From Streptomyces sp. 11x1 (GTDB taxonomy: Bacteria > Actinomycetota > Actinomycetes > Streptomycetales > Streptomycetaceae): a stretch of DNA of 64,000 nt. The position numbers and the translations under genes are program-made. The notes beneath the pieces are model-generated. The model made no database searches. It had not been told where the DNA came from and was given only the letters and a program-made list of their open reading frames with translations. Of this stretch, positions 9,175 through 18,044 are shown one piece after another; the first letter of the stretch is position 1; every line of letters begins with the position of its first letter. The stretch lies in contig NZ_CP122458.1 in the NCBI RefSeq assembly GCF_032598905.1, positions 6,907,001 through 6,971,000 of the forward strand, written 5' to 3'.

Positions 9175-9660
9175 ATGCGCGTCTACCTCGGCTCGGATCA
9201 CGCCGGATACGAACTCAAGAACCACCTCGTCGAGTGGCTGAAGGCCGCCGGCCACGAGCCCGTCGACTGCGGGCCCCACATCTACGACGCCCAGGACGAC
9301 TACCCGCCGTTCTGCCTCCGCGCGGCGGAGCGTACGGCCGCGGACCCCGGGTCCCTCGGCGTCGTCATCGGCGGCTCGGGCAACGGCGAGCAGATCGCCG
9401 CGAACAAGGTGGCCGGCGTCCGCGCGGCCCTCGCGTGGAGCGCCGAGACGGCCGCGCTGGGCCGTCAGCACAACAACGCGAACGTCGTCGCCGTCGGCGC
9501 CCGGATGCATTCCGAGGAGGACGCGACCAAGTTCGTCGAGACCTTCCTCAACACGCCGTTCTCCGGTGACGAGCGTCACATCCGCCGCATCGACATGCTG
9601 GCGTCCTACGAGACGACGGGCGACCTGCCGCCGATCCCGCCGCACCACCCGCAGCCGTAG
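9175..9660 (+). CDS. rpiB: ribose-5-phosphate isomerase B
   Basis: Interconverts ribulose 5-phosphate and ribose 5-phosphate in the pentose phosphate pathway (cytoplasm). The 161-residue product is full length for the LacA/RpiB family: MRVYLGSDHAGYELK at the start (the Asp-His substrate-binding pair), DYPPFC, VIGGSGNGEQIAANK with the anion-hole segment, and RQHNNANVVAVGAR. Glycine-serine replaces the catalytic cysteine found in some family members (GGSGNG), as is usual for the actinobacterial type. It precedes nei by 178 bases that hold a palindrome and a dispersed repeat, so the two are probably not one transcript. Confidence 0.93.
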   Translation: MRVYLGSDHAGYELKNHLVEWLKAAGHEPVDCGPHIYDAQDDYPPFCLRAAERTAADPGSLGVVIGGSGNGEQIAANKVAGVRAALAWSAETAALGRQHNNANVVAVGARMHSEEDATKFVETFLNTPFSGDERHIRRIDMLASYETTGDLPPIPPHHPQP

Positions 9661-9676
9661 TCACCGGGCAAGCAGA

Positions 9677-9702
9677 CCCCGTCGGCTGCGCAGCCGACGG
9701 GG
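9677..9702. terminator. 26-bp perfect palindrome after rpiB
   Basis: CCCCGTCGGCTGC at 9677-9689 is followed directly by its complement at 9690-9702. A second, weaker inverted repeat (CTGAAAAGC with GGCTTTTCAG, about 9710-9742) follows. Together they probably terminate rpiB. Confidence 0.65.
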
Positions 9703-9740
9703 CTGTGGGCTGAAAAGCAGGGGGCGCAGCCCCGGCTTTT

Positions 9741-9765
9741 CAGGGGCGCGGGGAACTGCGCGAGC
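9741..9765 (+). repeat. dispersed 25-bp intergenic repeat, copy 1
   Basis: CAGGGGCGCGGGGAACTGCG followed by CGAGC. The same sequence recurs at 13797, 20037, 27628 and, with variation, 56214, and inverted at 20131 and 63874. All copies are intergenic, mostly just past gene ends. Confidence 0.8.
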
Positions 9766-9838
9766 AACCCCCACGCACCCGCACCCGACGACGCACCCCC
9801 AACCACCCCCACCCCCTGCCGAACCCCCGGAGGACCCC

Positions 9839-10687
9839 GTGCCGGAGGGGCACACCATCCACCGCCTCGCCGAAGACTGCCGCACCCACTTCGGCCCGGA
9901 GGGCGACGGCCCCGAAGGCCACGGCGTCGGCCGGAATGTCCACGTCACCAGCCCCCAGGGCAAGTTCGCCGCCGCCGCCCTCCTCACCGGCACCCCCCTC
10001 CACGCGGCCGAGGCCCACGGCAAGCACCTCTTCCTACACCTCGGCGACGCGGCCGCCGAGGAACGTGTCCACATCCACCTCGGCCTCTTCGGCAAGGTCA
10101 CCTTCGGTCCAGCCCCCGCGCCCCCGCCCACGGAGACCGTCCGCCTCCGGCTGCGCAACGACACGTCGTACATGGACCTCCGGGGCCCCACGACCTGCGC
10201 CCTCATCACGGACGCCGAGAAACGGGCCGTACACGCCCGCCTCGGCCCGGACCCGCTCCGCCCCGACGCCGACCCGGCCCGCGCGTACGCCCGGATCTCC
10301 CGCAGCCGTACGACCATCGCCGTGCTCCTCCTGGACCAGAAGGTCATCGCGGGCGTCGGCAACGTCTACCGCGCGGAGGTCCTCTTCCGGCACGGCATCG
10401 ACCCCTACCGCGCGGGCAGGGACATCACCCCGGCGGAGTGGGACGCGATCTGGGCCGACCTCGTCGCCCTGATGCGCGAGGGCGTACGCCACAACCGCAT
10501 CGACACGGTCCGCCCCGATCACCTCCCGGAGGCGATGGGCCGTCCGCCGCGCGTCGACGACCACGGGGGTGAGGTGTACGTGTACCGCAGGGCGAGCCTG
10601 CCCTGTCACATCTGTGGCGGCGAGATCCGCACCGCCGATCTCGCCGCCCGCAACCTCTTCTGGTGCCCGTCCTGCCAACACCGCTGA
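9839..10687 (+). CDS. nei: Fpg/Nei-family DNA glycosylase (endonuclease VIII type)
   Basis: Excises oxidised bases and cuts the DNA backbone at the abasic site in base excision repair. The 282-residue protein starts with GTG 9839, giving (M)PEGHTIHRLAED: after removal of the first residue, Pro is the catalytic nucleophile and Glu follows it. Further landmarks are the HIHLGLFGKV region, the helix-two-turn-helix segment VIAGVGNVYRAEVLF, and the C-terminal zinc finger CHICGG with CPSCQHR. GGAGG lies 5 bases before the GTG. The reading frame is open much further upstream, but only this start gives the required N-terminal proline. Confidence 0.92.
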   Translation: MPEGHTIHRLAEDCRTHFGPEGDGPEGHGVGRNVHVTSPQGKFAAAALLTGTPLHAAEAHGKHLFLHLGDAAAEERVHIHLGLFGKVTFGPAPAPPPTETVRLRLRNDTSYMDLRGPTTCALITDAEKRAVHARLGPDPLRPDADPARAYARISRSRTTIAVLLLDQKVIAGVGNVYRAEVLFRHGIDPYRAGRDITPAEWDAIWADLVALMREGVRHNRIDTVRPDHLPEAMGRPPRVDDHGGEVYVYRRASLPCHICGGEIRTADLAARNLFWCPSCQHR

Positions 10688-10712
10688 TACCGCGCGCTGT
10701 TGCCCGGGCGTC

Positions 10713-10905
10713 CTAGGGCCTGTCGTTTTGGATCACGCCTGGGCCGCGGGGCCTGGTGCGCACATCTGCCGCGTTGTCGTCGGTCTCCAACGCTCCGCCG
10801 TTGACTCCCTCCTCCGCCTTGCAGCTGTACGCACCAGGCCCCGCTCACCGGCAGTATCAAGGCCCCGCCTCCCGAAGTCGGCGTGATCCAAACGGCAGGC
10901 CCTAG
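10713..10905. mobile_element. MITE-like element with CTAG ends
   Basis: A 193-bp non-coding element bounded by CTAG on both sides (10713-10716 and 10902-10905). Terminal inverted repeats of about 23 bp (GGCCTGTCGTTTTGGATCAC... and its near-complement, one mismatch and one indel). A second perfect 13-bp inverted repeat lies inside (10748-10760 with 10830-10842, GGGGCCTGGTGCG). It has no transposase, so it would move only with help from another element. Its right end coincides with the stop codon of the Eis-like gene. Confidence 0.62.
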
Positions 10906-12149
10906 AACCCGTGCGGCAGCCAGGGCGCGAGCCCCGAGGACAGGAAGCCGGTGGACGCCTCCGCCAGCGCCCCCTCCCGCAGTTCCCGCACCAGCCCGGC
11001 CGTGCCCAGTGAGGCCAGGCTCACCCCGCCCAGATAGGCCGCCCCCAACTCCCCTGCGGAGAGGGAGAGATCGGCGGCGTCGGCGGTCCGCTCGCAGGTC
11101 GCGCCCTTGACGTCGCCGGTGAGCCGCCAACGTCCCTCGTTCCAGGGGCAGAAGGCGTCCTCGACCTCGAACACGACGTCCAGCGGCGCCTGATAGGTCC
11201 GCGCACGCAGCGCGGCACCGACGTCCACGAGCCGCACGTACAGATCGTCCTTGACCCGCAGTCCGCACCGGCGGACGTCCGACACCAGGTGCAGCACCGG
11301 CTCGTCCACCGGCAGCCGGTGGGCCACCACGCACCGCGTCAGGTCGATGTCGAAGAGGAACCGCCACAACGCGGCCCGCGCGGCGGGGTCCACGGCCTGC
11401 AGCGAGCTGACCTGGACGACCCCCTCCGGCCCGGCGTGCCCCCAGTCGGACTTGATCCGGAAACGGGCGTACCCCACGACCCCGGAACCGGCCCCCTCAC
11501 CCGCCCGCTCGGCCACCACGCACTGCAACGGCGAGGCCCCCTCCCGGTGGCGCTCCGTGTCGAGCAGGTCCACCCGCTCCCAGCCGGGCCGCCGCTCCAT
11601 CATCCCCGGCCGCTCCGGCACCAGACGGGCGTACACCTCCTCGCACACGTCGAGCGCCTCGGCCGGATCCGCGTACCGCAGCCGTACGTCATCGGTGCCG
11701 GGCGGCACGGACAGCCGTACCCGGGTGGTGTCGATGTCGGCGGTGAGCCGATGCGTGGCCCGGCCGTACCCGAAGCGGCCGTAGATCACCGGCTCGGACG
11801 CCGTCAGCACGGCCAGCGGCTCGCCCCAGGAGCGGATGTCGTCCAACTGCCGCCGCATCATGGACGTCAGCACCCCGCGCCGCCGGTGCGTGGCCGCGAC
11901 GCCGACCATCGTGACGCCCGCCGTCGGGACGACCGCGCCCCCGGGCACCGTCATCCGGAAGTCGAACGCCCCGGCCGTGCCGACGCATTGATCGCCGTCC
12001 CACACACCGATCGAGCGGTCGTACGGGGTGAGCGCCTTCCACAACTCCCGTTCCTCGGGGGGTTCGGGGGTGCCGCCGAAGGCGCGGACGAGGTTGTCGT
12101 ACCAGACGTTCCAGTCTTCCTTGCGCAGCGCCCGCAGCTCAGTCGTCAT
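10902..12149 (-). CDS. Eis-like GNAT N-acetyltransferase
   Basis: A 415-residue protein with the three-part layout of the Eis (enhanced intracellular survival) family: an N-terminal GNAT domain (acetyl-CoA loop around VGVAATHRRRGVLTSMM), a second GNAT-like domain (about 150-300), and a C-terminal sterol-carrier-like domain ending in PHGF, whose terminal carboxylate is catalytic in known Eis enzymes. YGRFGYGRAT is the usual landmark after the first domain. Mycobacterial members acetylate aminoglycosides and other amines; the substrate here is unknown. Start ATG 12149. The TAG stop is part of a CTAG that forms the edge of the MITE-like element, so the gene ends exactly where the element begins. 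Confidence 0.85.
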   Translation of the reverse strand: MTTELRALRKEDWNVWYDNLVRAFGGTPEPPEERELWKALTPYDRSIGVWDGDQCVGTAGAFDFRMTVPGGAVVPTAGVTMVGVAATHRRRGVLTSMMRRQLDDIRSWGEPLAVLTASEPVIYGRFGYGRATHRLTADIDTTRVRLSVPPGTDDVRLRYADPAEALDVCEEVYARLVPERPGMMERRPGWERVDLLDTERHREGASPLQCVVAERAGEGAGSGVVGYARFRIKSDWGHAGPEGVVQVSSLQAVDPAARAALWRFLFDIDLTRCVVAHRLPVDEPVLHLVSDVRRCGLRVKDDLYVRLVDVGAALRARTYQAPLDVVFEVEDAFCPWNEGRWRLTGDVKGATCERTADAADLSLSAGELGAAYLGGVSLASLGTAGLVRELREGALAEASTGFLSSGLAPWLPHGF

Positions 12150-12374
12150 ACGCCATGCCTAGCAGGGCAATCCAGTACGAGCGAACGAATTTGCCCCGCG
12201 CGTCGCCGTTCGACGTGGGATCCTTCCCAGGTGCCGCACGGAGGGCGCACGGGGGCCGAAGAGCGCGTTCCGGTGTGAGATCTGTGTGAGATTCGTCGTG
12301 AACCGGCCCTCGGAAGGGGGACAAGTAGGACCTCCTGTGCACAGGGGCTGGTCCGATGGATAAGGTCCCGAACA

Positions 12375-13547
12375 ATGGCAGCAGGACGAGAGCGGCGCGC
12401 GGCGGCCGATACGCTCACGGCCCGGATGAAGAAGCTGGTTCACCGGGCCCGCACCGGCCTGCGCAAATCCGCCGTCGACTACTTCCGCGGGGACGGCTCC
12501 GACTGGATCGCCCTGGCCGGTCTGCTGCTGACGATCCCGCTGATCGCCTGTCTCACGATGATCAACGAGGTGTGGTTCTCACCCGCCGTCCTCGTCCTCC
12601 CCATCGTCGCCGGCGGTCTGCTGCTCCGGCCCGCCAGCCTCCTCGGCCTCTACGCCGCAGCCGCGACGGCCCTCATCGTGGAGTCCGTCAAGCTCGGCCC
12701 GTACACCGATGGTCCGGCCCGGGTGACGCCCGGCACCGTGCTCGTGGTCGCCGCCTGCGGTTTCTTCGGTCTGCTCATCGCCCAGTTCCGCAGCCGCGTC
12801 GGCGTCCCCTGGCGGCGCGGCGGCACCATGCTCTTCGACCTGCGCGAACGCATCCGCGTGCAGAGCAAGCTGCCGCAGCTGCCGACCGGTTGGCACCGCG
12901 AGATGGCGCTGCGCCCGGCGGGCGGCCAGTCGTTCTCGGGCGACTTCGTCGTGGCCGCCCGGACGAACGGCGGCCGCACCCTGGAAGTCGTGCTCACCGA
13001 CGTCTCCGGCAAGGGCATGGACGCGGGCTCCCGAGCCCTGCTCCTCTCCGGCGCCTTCGGCGGCCTGCTGGGTTCGCTCCCCCCGCACGCGTTTCTCCCG
13101 GCGGCCAACGGCTACCTCCTGCGCCAGGACTGGGACGAGGGCTTCGCGACCTCCATCCACCTCGTCCTCGACCTCGACTCCGGCGACTACGAACTCTTCT
13201 CCGCCGGCCACCCGCCGGGCCTCCAACTCAGTGCCGGCACCGGCCGCTGGGAGGAGAAGGCCGCCGAGGGCCCCCTCCTCGGCGTCTACGACGGCGCCCA
13301 GTTCGACCCGGTCAAGGGCTCCCTGCGCCCCGGCGACGTCCTGATGCTCTTCACCGACGGCCTCGTCGAGACGTCCGACCGCGACATCGTCGAAGGCATC
13401 GACCGCCTCACGGGCGAGGCCGACCGCTACGTCGCCGGTGGCTTCCACGGCGCTGCCTGGCACCTGATCGAAGCGGTGGCCAAGGACGTCAACGACGACC
13501 GAGCCCTCCTGCTGATCTGCCGAGAAGGCCCCACCCCGACGAGGTAG
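12375..13547 (+). CDS. membrane-anchored SpoIIE-type PP2C phosphatase
   Basis: A 390-residue serine phosphatase of the PPM/SpoIIE family. The N-terminal third carries three or four hydrophobic segments (WIALAGLLLTIPLIACL, then VLVLPIVAGGLLL, then TVLVVAACGFFGLLIA), placing it in the membrane. The catalytic domain from about residue 165 has SGDFVVAAR, DVSGKGMDAGSRALLL, SAGHPPGLQL, GPLLGVYD, LFTDGLVETSDR and the final DDRALLLICR, all typical acidic metal-binding motifs. Such enzymes usually dephosphorylate anti-anti-sigma factors; no anti-sigma partner lies nearby. Start ATG 12375 has AAGG upstream; a second ATG at 12426 would shorten it by 17 residues. Confidence 0.87.
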   Translation: MAAGRERRAAADTLTARMKKLVHRARTGLRKSAVDYFRGDGSDWIALAGLLLTIPLIACLTMINEVWFSPAVLVLPIVAGGLLLRPASLLGLYAAAATALIVESVKLGPYTDGPARVTPGTVLVVAACGFFGLLIAQFRSRVGVPWRRGGTMLFDLRERIRVQSKLPQLPTGWHREMALRPAGGQSFSGDFVVAARTNGGRTLEVVLTDVSGKGMDAGSRALLLSGAFGGLLGSLPPHAFLPAANGYLLRQDWDEGFATSIHLVLDLDSGDYELFSAGHPPGLQLSAGTGRWEEKAAEGPLLGVYDGAQFDPVKGSLRPGDVLMLFTDGLVETSDRDIVEGIDRLTGEADRYVAGGFHGAAWHLIEAVAKDVNDDRALLLICREGPTPTR

Positions 13548-14071
13548 AGCCCCACCGCCCCACCCCGACCCGCAAACCACGCCGCCACACGAGAGCCGCA
13601 GCCCGCCGAGCAGCGCGACGACTCGACCGAAGCAGATCGCCCCGCAGGGGTGCGACCGTCGCCGATCGACGCGGGGCGGGGCGGGGGCGGGGGTTTGAGC
13701 GTCGTCGATCGGCTCGGGAGCGGGGCTTGACCATCGCAGATCGGCCCGCGGAGTTCGAGCGTCGTGTATCGGCCCGCAGGGGACCTGCGCGCCCTTCAGG
13801 GGCGCGGGGAACTGCGCGAGCAACCACGACGAACCCGCACCCAACACCCCACCCGTCCCCACCCAAATCTCGCCCACCCGCCCACCCGCCCAACCGTCCC
13901 CCGAACCCCTCACACACCCAAGGGGGTCGAAGGGGCACAGCCCCTGGAGGACGGGACGGGTAGGGGCGGCGGGGGCGACCCCCAAGACCGCAACCAGTGA
14001 ACTCGCGAGCAGGCAAACCAGCACAAACCCAACGGACCCGCGGACCCGCAAACCCACAAAGGAGCCCCACG
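13548..14071. other. gene-free stretch with degenerate short repeats
   Basis: No convincing gene. It holds several degenerate copies of a unit like GAGCGTCGT-NATCGGCCCG (about 13690-13775, variants at 13660-13685), the dispersed repeat at 13797-13821, and a purine-rich segment (about 13918-13985). The AAAGGAG site for the HD gene is at its right end. Confidence 0.55.
13797..13821 (+). repeat. dispersed 25-bp intergenic repeat, copy 2
   Basis: Identical to copy 1 at 9741-9765 over 25 bases (CAGGGGCGCGGGGAACTGCG then CGAGC), again followed by AACC. Confidence 0.8.
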
Positions 14072-14548
14072 ATGCCCCCGACCCACCTCACCCTCCCCGA
14101 AGTTGAGACTCTTGCCCGAGCCGCCCACGCCACCCAGACAGACAAGGCCGGCCACCCCTACACCGACCACCTCCAGGCGGTCGCCCACGGCGTAGCCACC
14201 CGCGGCGGCGACACAGACCAGATCGCCGCAGCCTGGCTGCACGACGCCATCGAGGACCACGCCCTCACCGAGGAATGGCTGACCACCGCCCCTCTGACTC
14301 CCCGCACGAAGGCCATCGTCCGGGCCCTCACCAAACACCCCGGCGAACCCCTGGAGGCCTACGCCGCCCGCATCCTCACCACCCCCGGCGCCCTCCTGGT
14401 CAAACAGTCCGACCTGGCCCACAACGCGAACCCCGCCCGCCTGGCCGTCCTGGACGCTCCCACCCGCACCCGCCTCACCGCCAAGTACGCCCACATGCGA
14501 AACCTCCTCGGCCTGCCGGACGAACCGACGGCCGAGGAGGCGACGTGA
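14072..14548 (+). CDS. HD-domain protein (RelA/SpoT hydrolase-like)
   Basis: A 158-residue single HD domain with a likely metal-dependent phosphohydrolase fold. Motifs: LARAAHATQTDKAGHPYTDHLQAVA (first His), AAWLHDAIEDH (the HD pair plus downstream ED) and VKQSDLAHNANPARL (the later Asp). This arrangement matches the hydrolase part of (p)ppGpp-metabolising enzymes and their small stand-alone relatives, so hydrolysis of (p)ppGpp or a similar nucleotide is possible but not shown. Start ATG 14072 has AAAGGAG 7 bases upstream. It converges with the acyltransferase gene at 14594. Confidence 0.8.
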   Translation: MPPTHLTLPEVETLARAAHATQTDKAGHPYTDHLQAVAHGVATRGGDTDQIAAAWLHDAIEDHALTEEWLTTAPLTPRTKAIVRALTKHPGEPLEAYAARILTTPGALLVKQSDLAHNANPARLAVLDAPTRTRLTAKYAHMRNLLGLPDEPTAEEAT

Positions 14549-14593
14549 CGCACCCGCCGAGAGCGGGGATGAAGGTGAAACGGCCCGGGGGAG

Positions 14594-15796
14594 CTAGACC
14601 TTGGCCCCGGCCTTCCCCCGCTCCCGAGCCAACTCGGCGGCGTCCCTCTTGAACGCCCACTCCATCTTCGGCTCCATGGCGAACCGGAACATCCGCTGCA
14701 CCGGCGGCGTGCACAGCACGGTGATGACGGCCGCGGCGAAGACCGTGACGACCAGCTCGCCCAGCGGCTGGTACACCCATGCGTTGGCGTCGTACCAGTC
14801 CCAGAAGCGCGAGCCCTTCGCGAGGAACCCGTGCAGCAGGTAGCCGTAGAGCGTGCCCGCGCCCAGCACGGTGAACCACATCTTCCGCCGGGGCACCCAG
14901 GCGAAGAAGCAGGTGGTGAGCACCATGGAGCAGCCGAAGAGCGCGAAGGTCATGACGACCCCGGCCCACCACGGCGCACCCAGCTCCTGGGCGCTGTCCC
15001 GGTGGTAGAACCACGCCGAGTTCATGTGCGGCCCCACCCAGTACGCCATCGCCAGCGCGACGGCCGCCACCGGCACGGACAGCATCCGCACCTCACGGCG
15101 CCGCATGAACTGGAAGTGCGCGGGCTTCATGAAGAGACCGACGACGAAGAAGGGCAGGAACTGAAGGACGCGTTGCAGGTCCAGGTCGTCGCCGATGTCG
15201 GGCGAGACGGAGGCGAGCGCCGCGATGCCGAGCGCCACCGGGATCGGCCAGCGCACCACCTTCCACAGCGGGGTGGTCAGCCGCCACACGAACAGCGCGA
15301 TCAGGAACCAGGTGAGGTACCACGGGTCGAGCAGGCTGATCGGATGGGAGGGGTCGTCGTTGCCGTACCGCTTGAAGAAGGAGTACGCGATCTCGAAGAG
15401 GACGTACGGCACGGCGATGCCGGTGATCAGCCGGCGGAGCCGGTCGGGACGCATGTCGAAACTGCGCGAGAAGTAGCCGGAGATGATGATGAAGGCCGGC
15501 ATGTGGAACGTGTACACGACCATGTACAGCGCCTCGGCGGCGCGGCTGTGATCGGTCAGCGGCTCCCACGCGTGCCCCATCGCGACGAACACGATGGCGA
15601 GGTACTTCGCGTTGTCGAAGAACGCGTCACGCTGTTTGGCCGGTCTGGCCTCCGGGGAGGCGCCACCCGGCGTCGGGTGAGGGGACGAGGACTTCAGCGA
15701 GCGCGGACTCGGCACTCCGTCGGCCGGCGACTGTGGTGACTGTGCCGGCGGGAGCGGCGCCCTGGACCGGCCGTGCGGTCGCAGCGAGTTCGTCAC
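14594..15796 (-). CDS. membrane acyltransferase (acyltransferase 3 family)
   Basis: A 400-residue integral membrane protein of the OafA/NodX-like acyltransferase 3 family, which transfers acyl groups to sugars or other surface molecules. It starts at GTG 15796 with GGGAGGG directly upstream. A Ser/Pro-rich N-terminal tail of about 55 residues is followed by the family start RDAFFDNAKYLAIVFVAMGHAWEP (with the conserved catalytic-type His), HMPAFIIISGYFS, about ten membrane helices, and LLHGFLAKG near the end. The C-terminus is cytoplasmic and basic. Acceptor unknown. Upstream lies a 580-base intergenic region. Confidence 0.82.
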   Translation of the reverse strand: MTNSLRPHGRSRAPLPPAQSPQSPADGVPSPRSLKSSSPHPTPGGASPEARPAKQRDAFFDNAKYLAIVFVAMGHAWEPLTDHSRAAEALYMVVYTFHMPAFIIISGYFSRSFDMRPDRLRRLITGIAVPYVLFEIAYSFFKRYGNDDPSHPISLLDPWYLTWFLIALFVWRLTTPLWKVVRWPIPVALGIAALASVSPDIGDDLDLQRVLQFLPFFVVGLFMKPAHFQFMRRREVRMLSVPVAAVALAMAYWVGPHMNSAWFYHRDSAQELGAPWWAGVVMTFALFGCSMVLTTCFFAWVPRRKMWFTVLGAGTLYGYLLHGFLAKGSRFWDWYDANAWVYQPLGELVVTVFAAAVITVLCTPPVQRMFRFAMEPKMEWAFKRDAAELARERGKAGAKV

Positions 15797-16375
15797 AGAC
15801 CCTCCCGCCGGGAACTCCGGGGGACGGCCCGAGCACTCGCTGCGCAAGCGGGGGACGAGGCAGCGGTGAACATCTGAGGCACCCTAGCGTTGTCTGTGCG
15901 ATTTCGTAAAACCACCGACGTGAATCCTGTATTGAGGGGTACGTGTCACTCACGGGTACCCGGGATTCGGTGAAGTGTGCCTCACGCGGAACATCACCGT
16001 CCGTACACCCCAAGGCACATGAACCGCACCGGTCTGTCCGTATTCATCCCGACTAAATGGTGCATAGCGAGCGCAGGCGATTCCGGTGAAATGTCCGGTT
16101 AATTACCGTCCTGGGTGGGCCCCTTGGTGTGTCTGTGGCAACAATTCGAATTCCCTGCGCTCGGGTTGTGTGTGCACGGAAACGATCACGTCGAATTCAC
16201 CTCCGAGGTCCTCCCGTTGACCGGGGGCGGGGGTGGCGCGGGTGTGGTGCCGTGGTCGACGTTGCCTCAGCCGCTGCATATGACGGCCTGGTTGGTGGCA
16301 CGATGGTTCTGGCGGGGTGCGCGTGGGGTCGGCGCCCCGGGCCGGGAGTGCGGACCGACCGAGGGTGTGATCTGT
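15797..16375. other. long intergenic region between divergent genes
   Basis: Holds the upstream regions of the acyltransferase (leftward) and the small membrane protein (rightward). About 15880-16200 is clearly richer in A+T than its surroundings, as expected for promoters. An open reading frame runs from 16115 into the small protein, but its codon use is poor and I do not accept it as coding. Confidence 0.5.
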
Positions 16376-16570
16376 GTGGCCATTTCGCTGTCAGTGGTGC
16401 TCTTGCTGGGGATCATCCTGGTGGTTCTGATGCGAGGGGGGACGATCAAGGCCGGCCCGGCCGTCGTCGCCATCCTCTTCGGCTTCTTCCTCGCCTCGAC
16501 GGGCATGGCCGACGACATCCAACGCTTCCTGAACTCGATAGCGGACACCATCAACTCGATCCAGTTCTAG
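16376..16570 (+). CDS. small two-helix membrane protein
   Basis: A 64-residue protein starting at GTG 16376 (GAGGGTG upstream), MAISLSVVLLLGIILVVLMRGG then TIKAGPAVVAILFGFFLAST, and a short amphipathic tail ADDIQRFLNSIADTINSIQF. Two hydrophobic helices are joined by a basic turn. I recognise the pattern as a conserved Streptomyces small protein but know no function. Its stop overlaps the end of the convergent gene at 16567 by four bases. Confidence 0.65.
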   Translation: MAISLSVVLLLGIILVVLMRGGTIKAGPAVVAILFGFFLASTGMADDIQRFLNSIADTINSIQF

Positions 16571-16926
16571 TGCCGGCCCGACCGCTCACCGCGAGACGGT
16601 GAACCCGGGCCCCCGACGCACACCATGCGGTGGGCCGGCGCGACGGGTTCACCCGGCAGTGGATCGATCCCGCGCACTCGTACGGCCACGACGTCCGTGG
16701 GGACGGGAGAGGGGTCCGGAACCCTCGTCAGACGCCATCGGAAGGCCTCCGGCACGTCCTTGGCGGGCAGCTCCATCATGGCGAGACTGACCCAACGGTC
16801 GTAGTTCGTCGGGTATATGCGGACCAAGGCGCCGCATTCAGGGCAAACCGGCGGTTCGATCCACGTCACGTCATCGGGGCCGGGGTCCGGTCTCGGTGCA
16901 GCCGTGGCTCCGTCGGTCGCGGCCAT
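16567..16926 (-). CDS. DUF6083-like zinc-binding protein
   Basis: A cytoplasmic protein of about 119 residues with CPECGALVRIYPTNYDRWVSL, ELPAKDVPEAFRWRLTRV, and a proline-rich end. The Cys-x2-Cys pair and the following pattern resemble the actinobacterial DUF6083 family as I remember it. The start is uncertain: ATG 16926 lacks a good ribosome binding site, and the frame is open upstream to about 17100 with only GTG/TTG alternatives. Function unknown. Confidence 0.5.
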   Translation of the reverse strand: MAATDGATAAPRPDPGPDDVTWIEPPVCPECGALVRIYPTNYDRWVSLAMMELPAKDVPEAFRWRLTRVPDPSPVPTDVVAVRVRGIDPLPGEPVAPAHRMVCVGGPGSPSRGERSGRH

Positions 16927-17198
16927 CTCGTTGGCGAAGGTGTTCCAGCACCTCTCGCGGAGCCACGCCAGAAGCCGGAACCGCCCGCGCTCGCCCACGC
17001 TGACACCGGTCTCCCCGTATTCATCGCATGCCGACCGGTCGCCATCCCGACTCGCACCCCCCCATAAAGCCGAGTGTGAGCGAATCCGGCCGAATCCCAA
17101 TAGGTCGCGATTCGGCCTTTTCGCGCGATGTCGTCAGCCACCATGGGCCGCCTCGGGCGCCATGTGCCGCCTCGGAAGGGCGAGGTGATCGCCTGAAG

Positions 17199-17951
17199 CT
17201 ACTCGGGCGCGCTCACGGTCACCGGGCCCCTGAAGCCCTTGAGGGTCACGACGTTGCGCGCCGCGTCGCCGGACACCTCGAGCCGCTGCTCGAACCGTAC
17301 GACCCGGCCGGCCTCGTCGACCCACACCTCGCAGGCGAACTCCTTGGTGCCCGTGGCGCGCATCCTGTCGTACAGCCGACGGTCCACGGTCCGGAGCCGG
17401 TCCTGGGTGACCTCGCCGGAGAGTCGATACGTACGGATCCCGTTCACCTCTTCCGGGCCTTTGCGAGCCTTCGGCCCGAGGTCCAGGAGGAGTTGTGCGT
17501 AAGCGCCGTAGTCGGCCACCTCCGCACCCGAGGAGCCCCGTCCCGTACGGCGCCACTCACCGGCCGCTCCGTCGCCCCCCACGGTGCGCGTGTTGGTCGC
17601 GTCCTCCAGCAGGATCGTTTCCGCCTCGAACGCCTGGTCCTTCGGGACGCTGTCGGAGGCCGCCGCGGTCAGCCGACCCGTAGGGCTCGACGCGTTGAAG
17701 TTCATCCGGCCGGTCATGACCACCGTCAGCGTGGAGCCCGCATAGGTCTCCGTCCGCACCTCGGCCGAGTAGGGCGCCGGATCCGCGTTCTCGAGCGCCG
17801 CCTCGACGTCGAACGAGCCGTCGGCCCCCGATGAGACGGACGTACCGCTCTTCGACGGCGGCGCGGGTGCCTCCCCGGCACTCCCGGAGCCACAGCCGAC
17901 AAGCAGGGCGGCGGTCGCGACACCGACCGCCACGGCGACCGAGCGGTGCAT
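17199..17951 (-). CDS. secreted lipoprotein (LppX/LprG-like)
   Basis: A 250-residue lipoprotein. Start ATG 17951 follows AGGAGG at the right distance. The signal peptide ends in LLVGC with the lipidated Cys20. After a Ser/Gly/Pro linker the mature domain runs from FDVEAALENADPAPYSAEV to VTLKGFRGPVTVSAPE, with long beta-strand-like stretches ending in VDEAGRVVRFEQRL, resembling the actinobacterial LppX/LprG fold that binds lipids. Ligand unknown. It is preceded by tRNA-Gly in the same direction, but a hairpin lies between them. Confidence 0.75.
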   Translation of the reverse strand: MHRSVAVAVGVATAALLVGCGSGSAGEAPAPPSKSGTSVSSGADGSFDVEAALENADPAPYSAEVRTETYAGSTLTVVMTGRMNFNASSPTGRLTAAASDSVPKDQAFEAETILLEDATNTRTVGGDGAAGEWRRTGRGSSGAEVADYGAYAQLLLDLGPKARKGPEEVNGIRTYRLSGEVTQDRLRTVDRRLYDRMRATGTKEFACEVWVDEAGRVVRFEQRLEVSGDAARNVVTLKGFRGPVTVSAPE

Positions 17952-17997
17952 GGCAGGGAACCTCCTCAAGGCTCTCTCCGACCGTGATGAAAAACGA

Positions 17998-18038
17998 TCA
18001 GGGCCAGGCGGAGAGAAGATTCTCCGGCCTGACCCTGA
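17998..18038 (-). terminator. terminator downstream of tRNA-Gly
   Basis: An imperfect inverted repeat of about 17 bp (TCAGGGCCAGGCGGAGA with TCTCCGGCCTGACCCTGA) between the tRNA-Gly 3' end and the lipoprotein start. Confidence 0.6.
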
Positions 18039-18044
18039 GCGGTA

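Noticed and set aside
16115..16375. N-terminal extension of the small membrane protein
   Set aside because: Open frame but poor codon use, no ribosome site at its start, and a good GTG with ribosome site at 16376.
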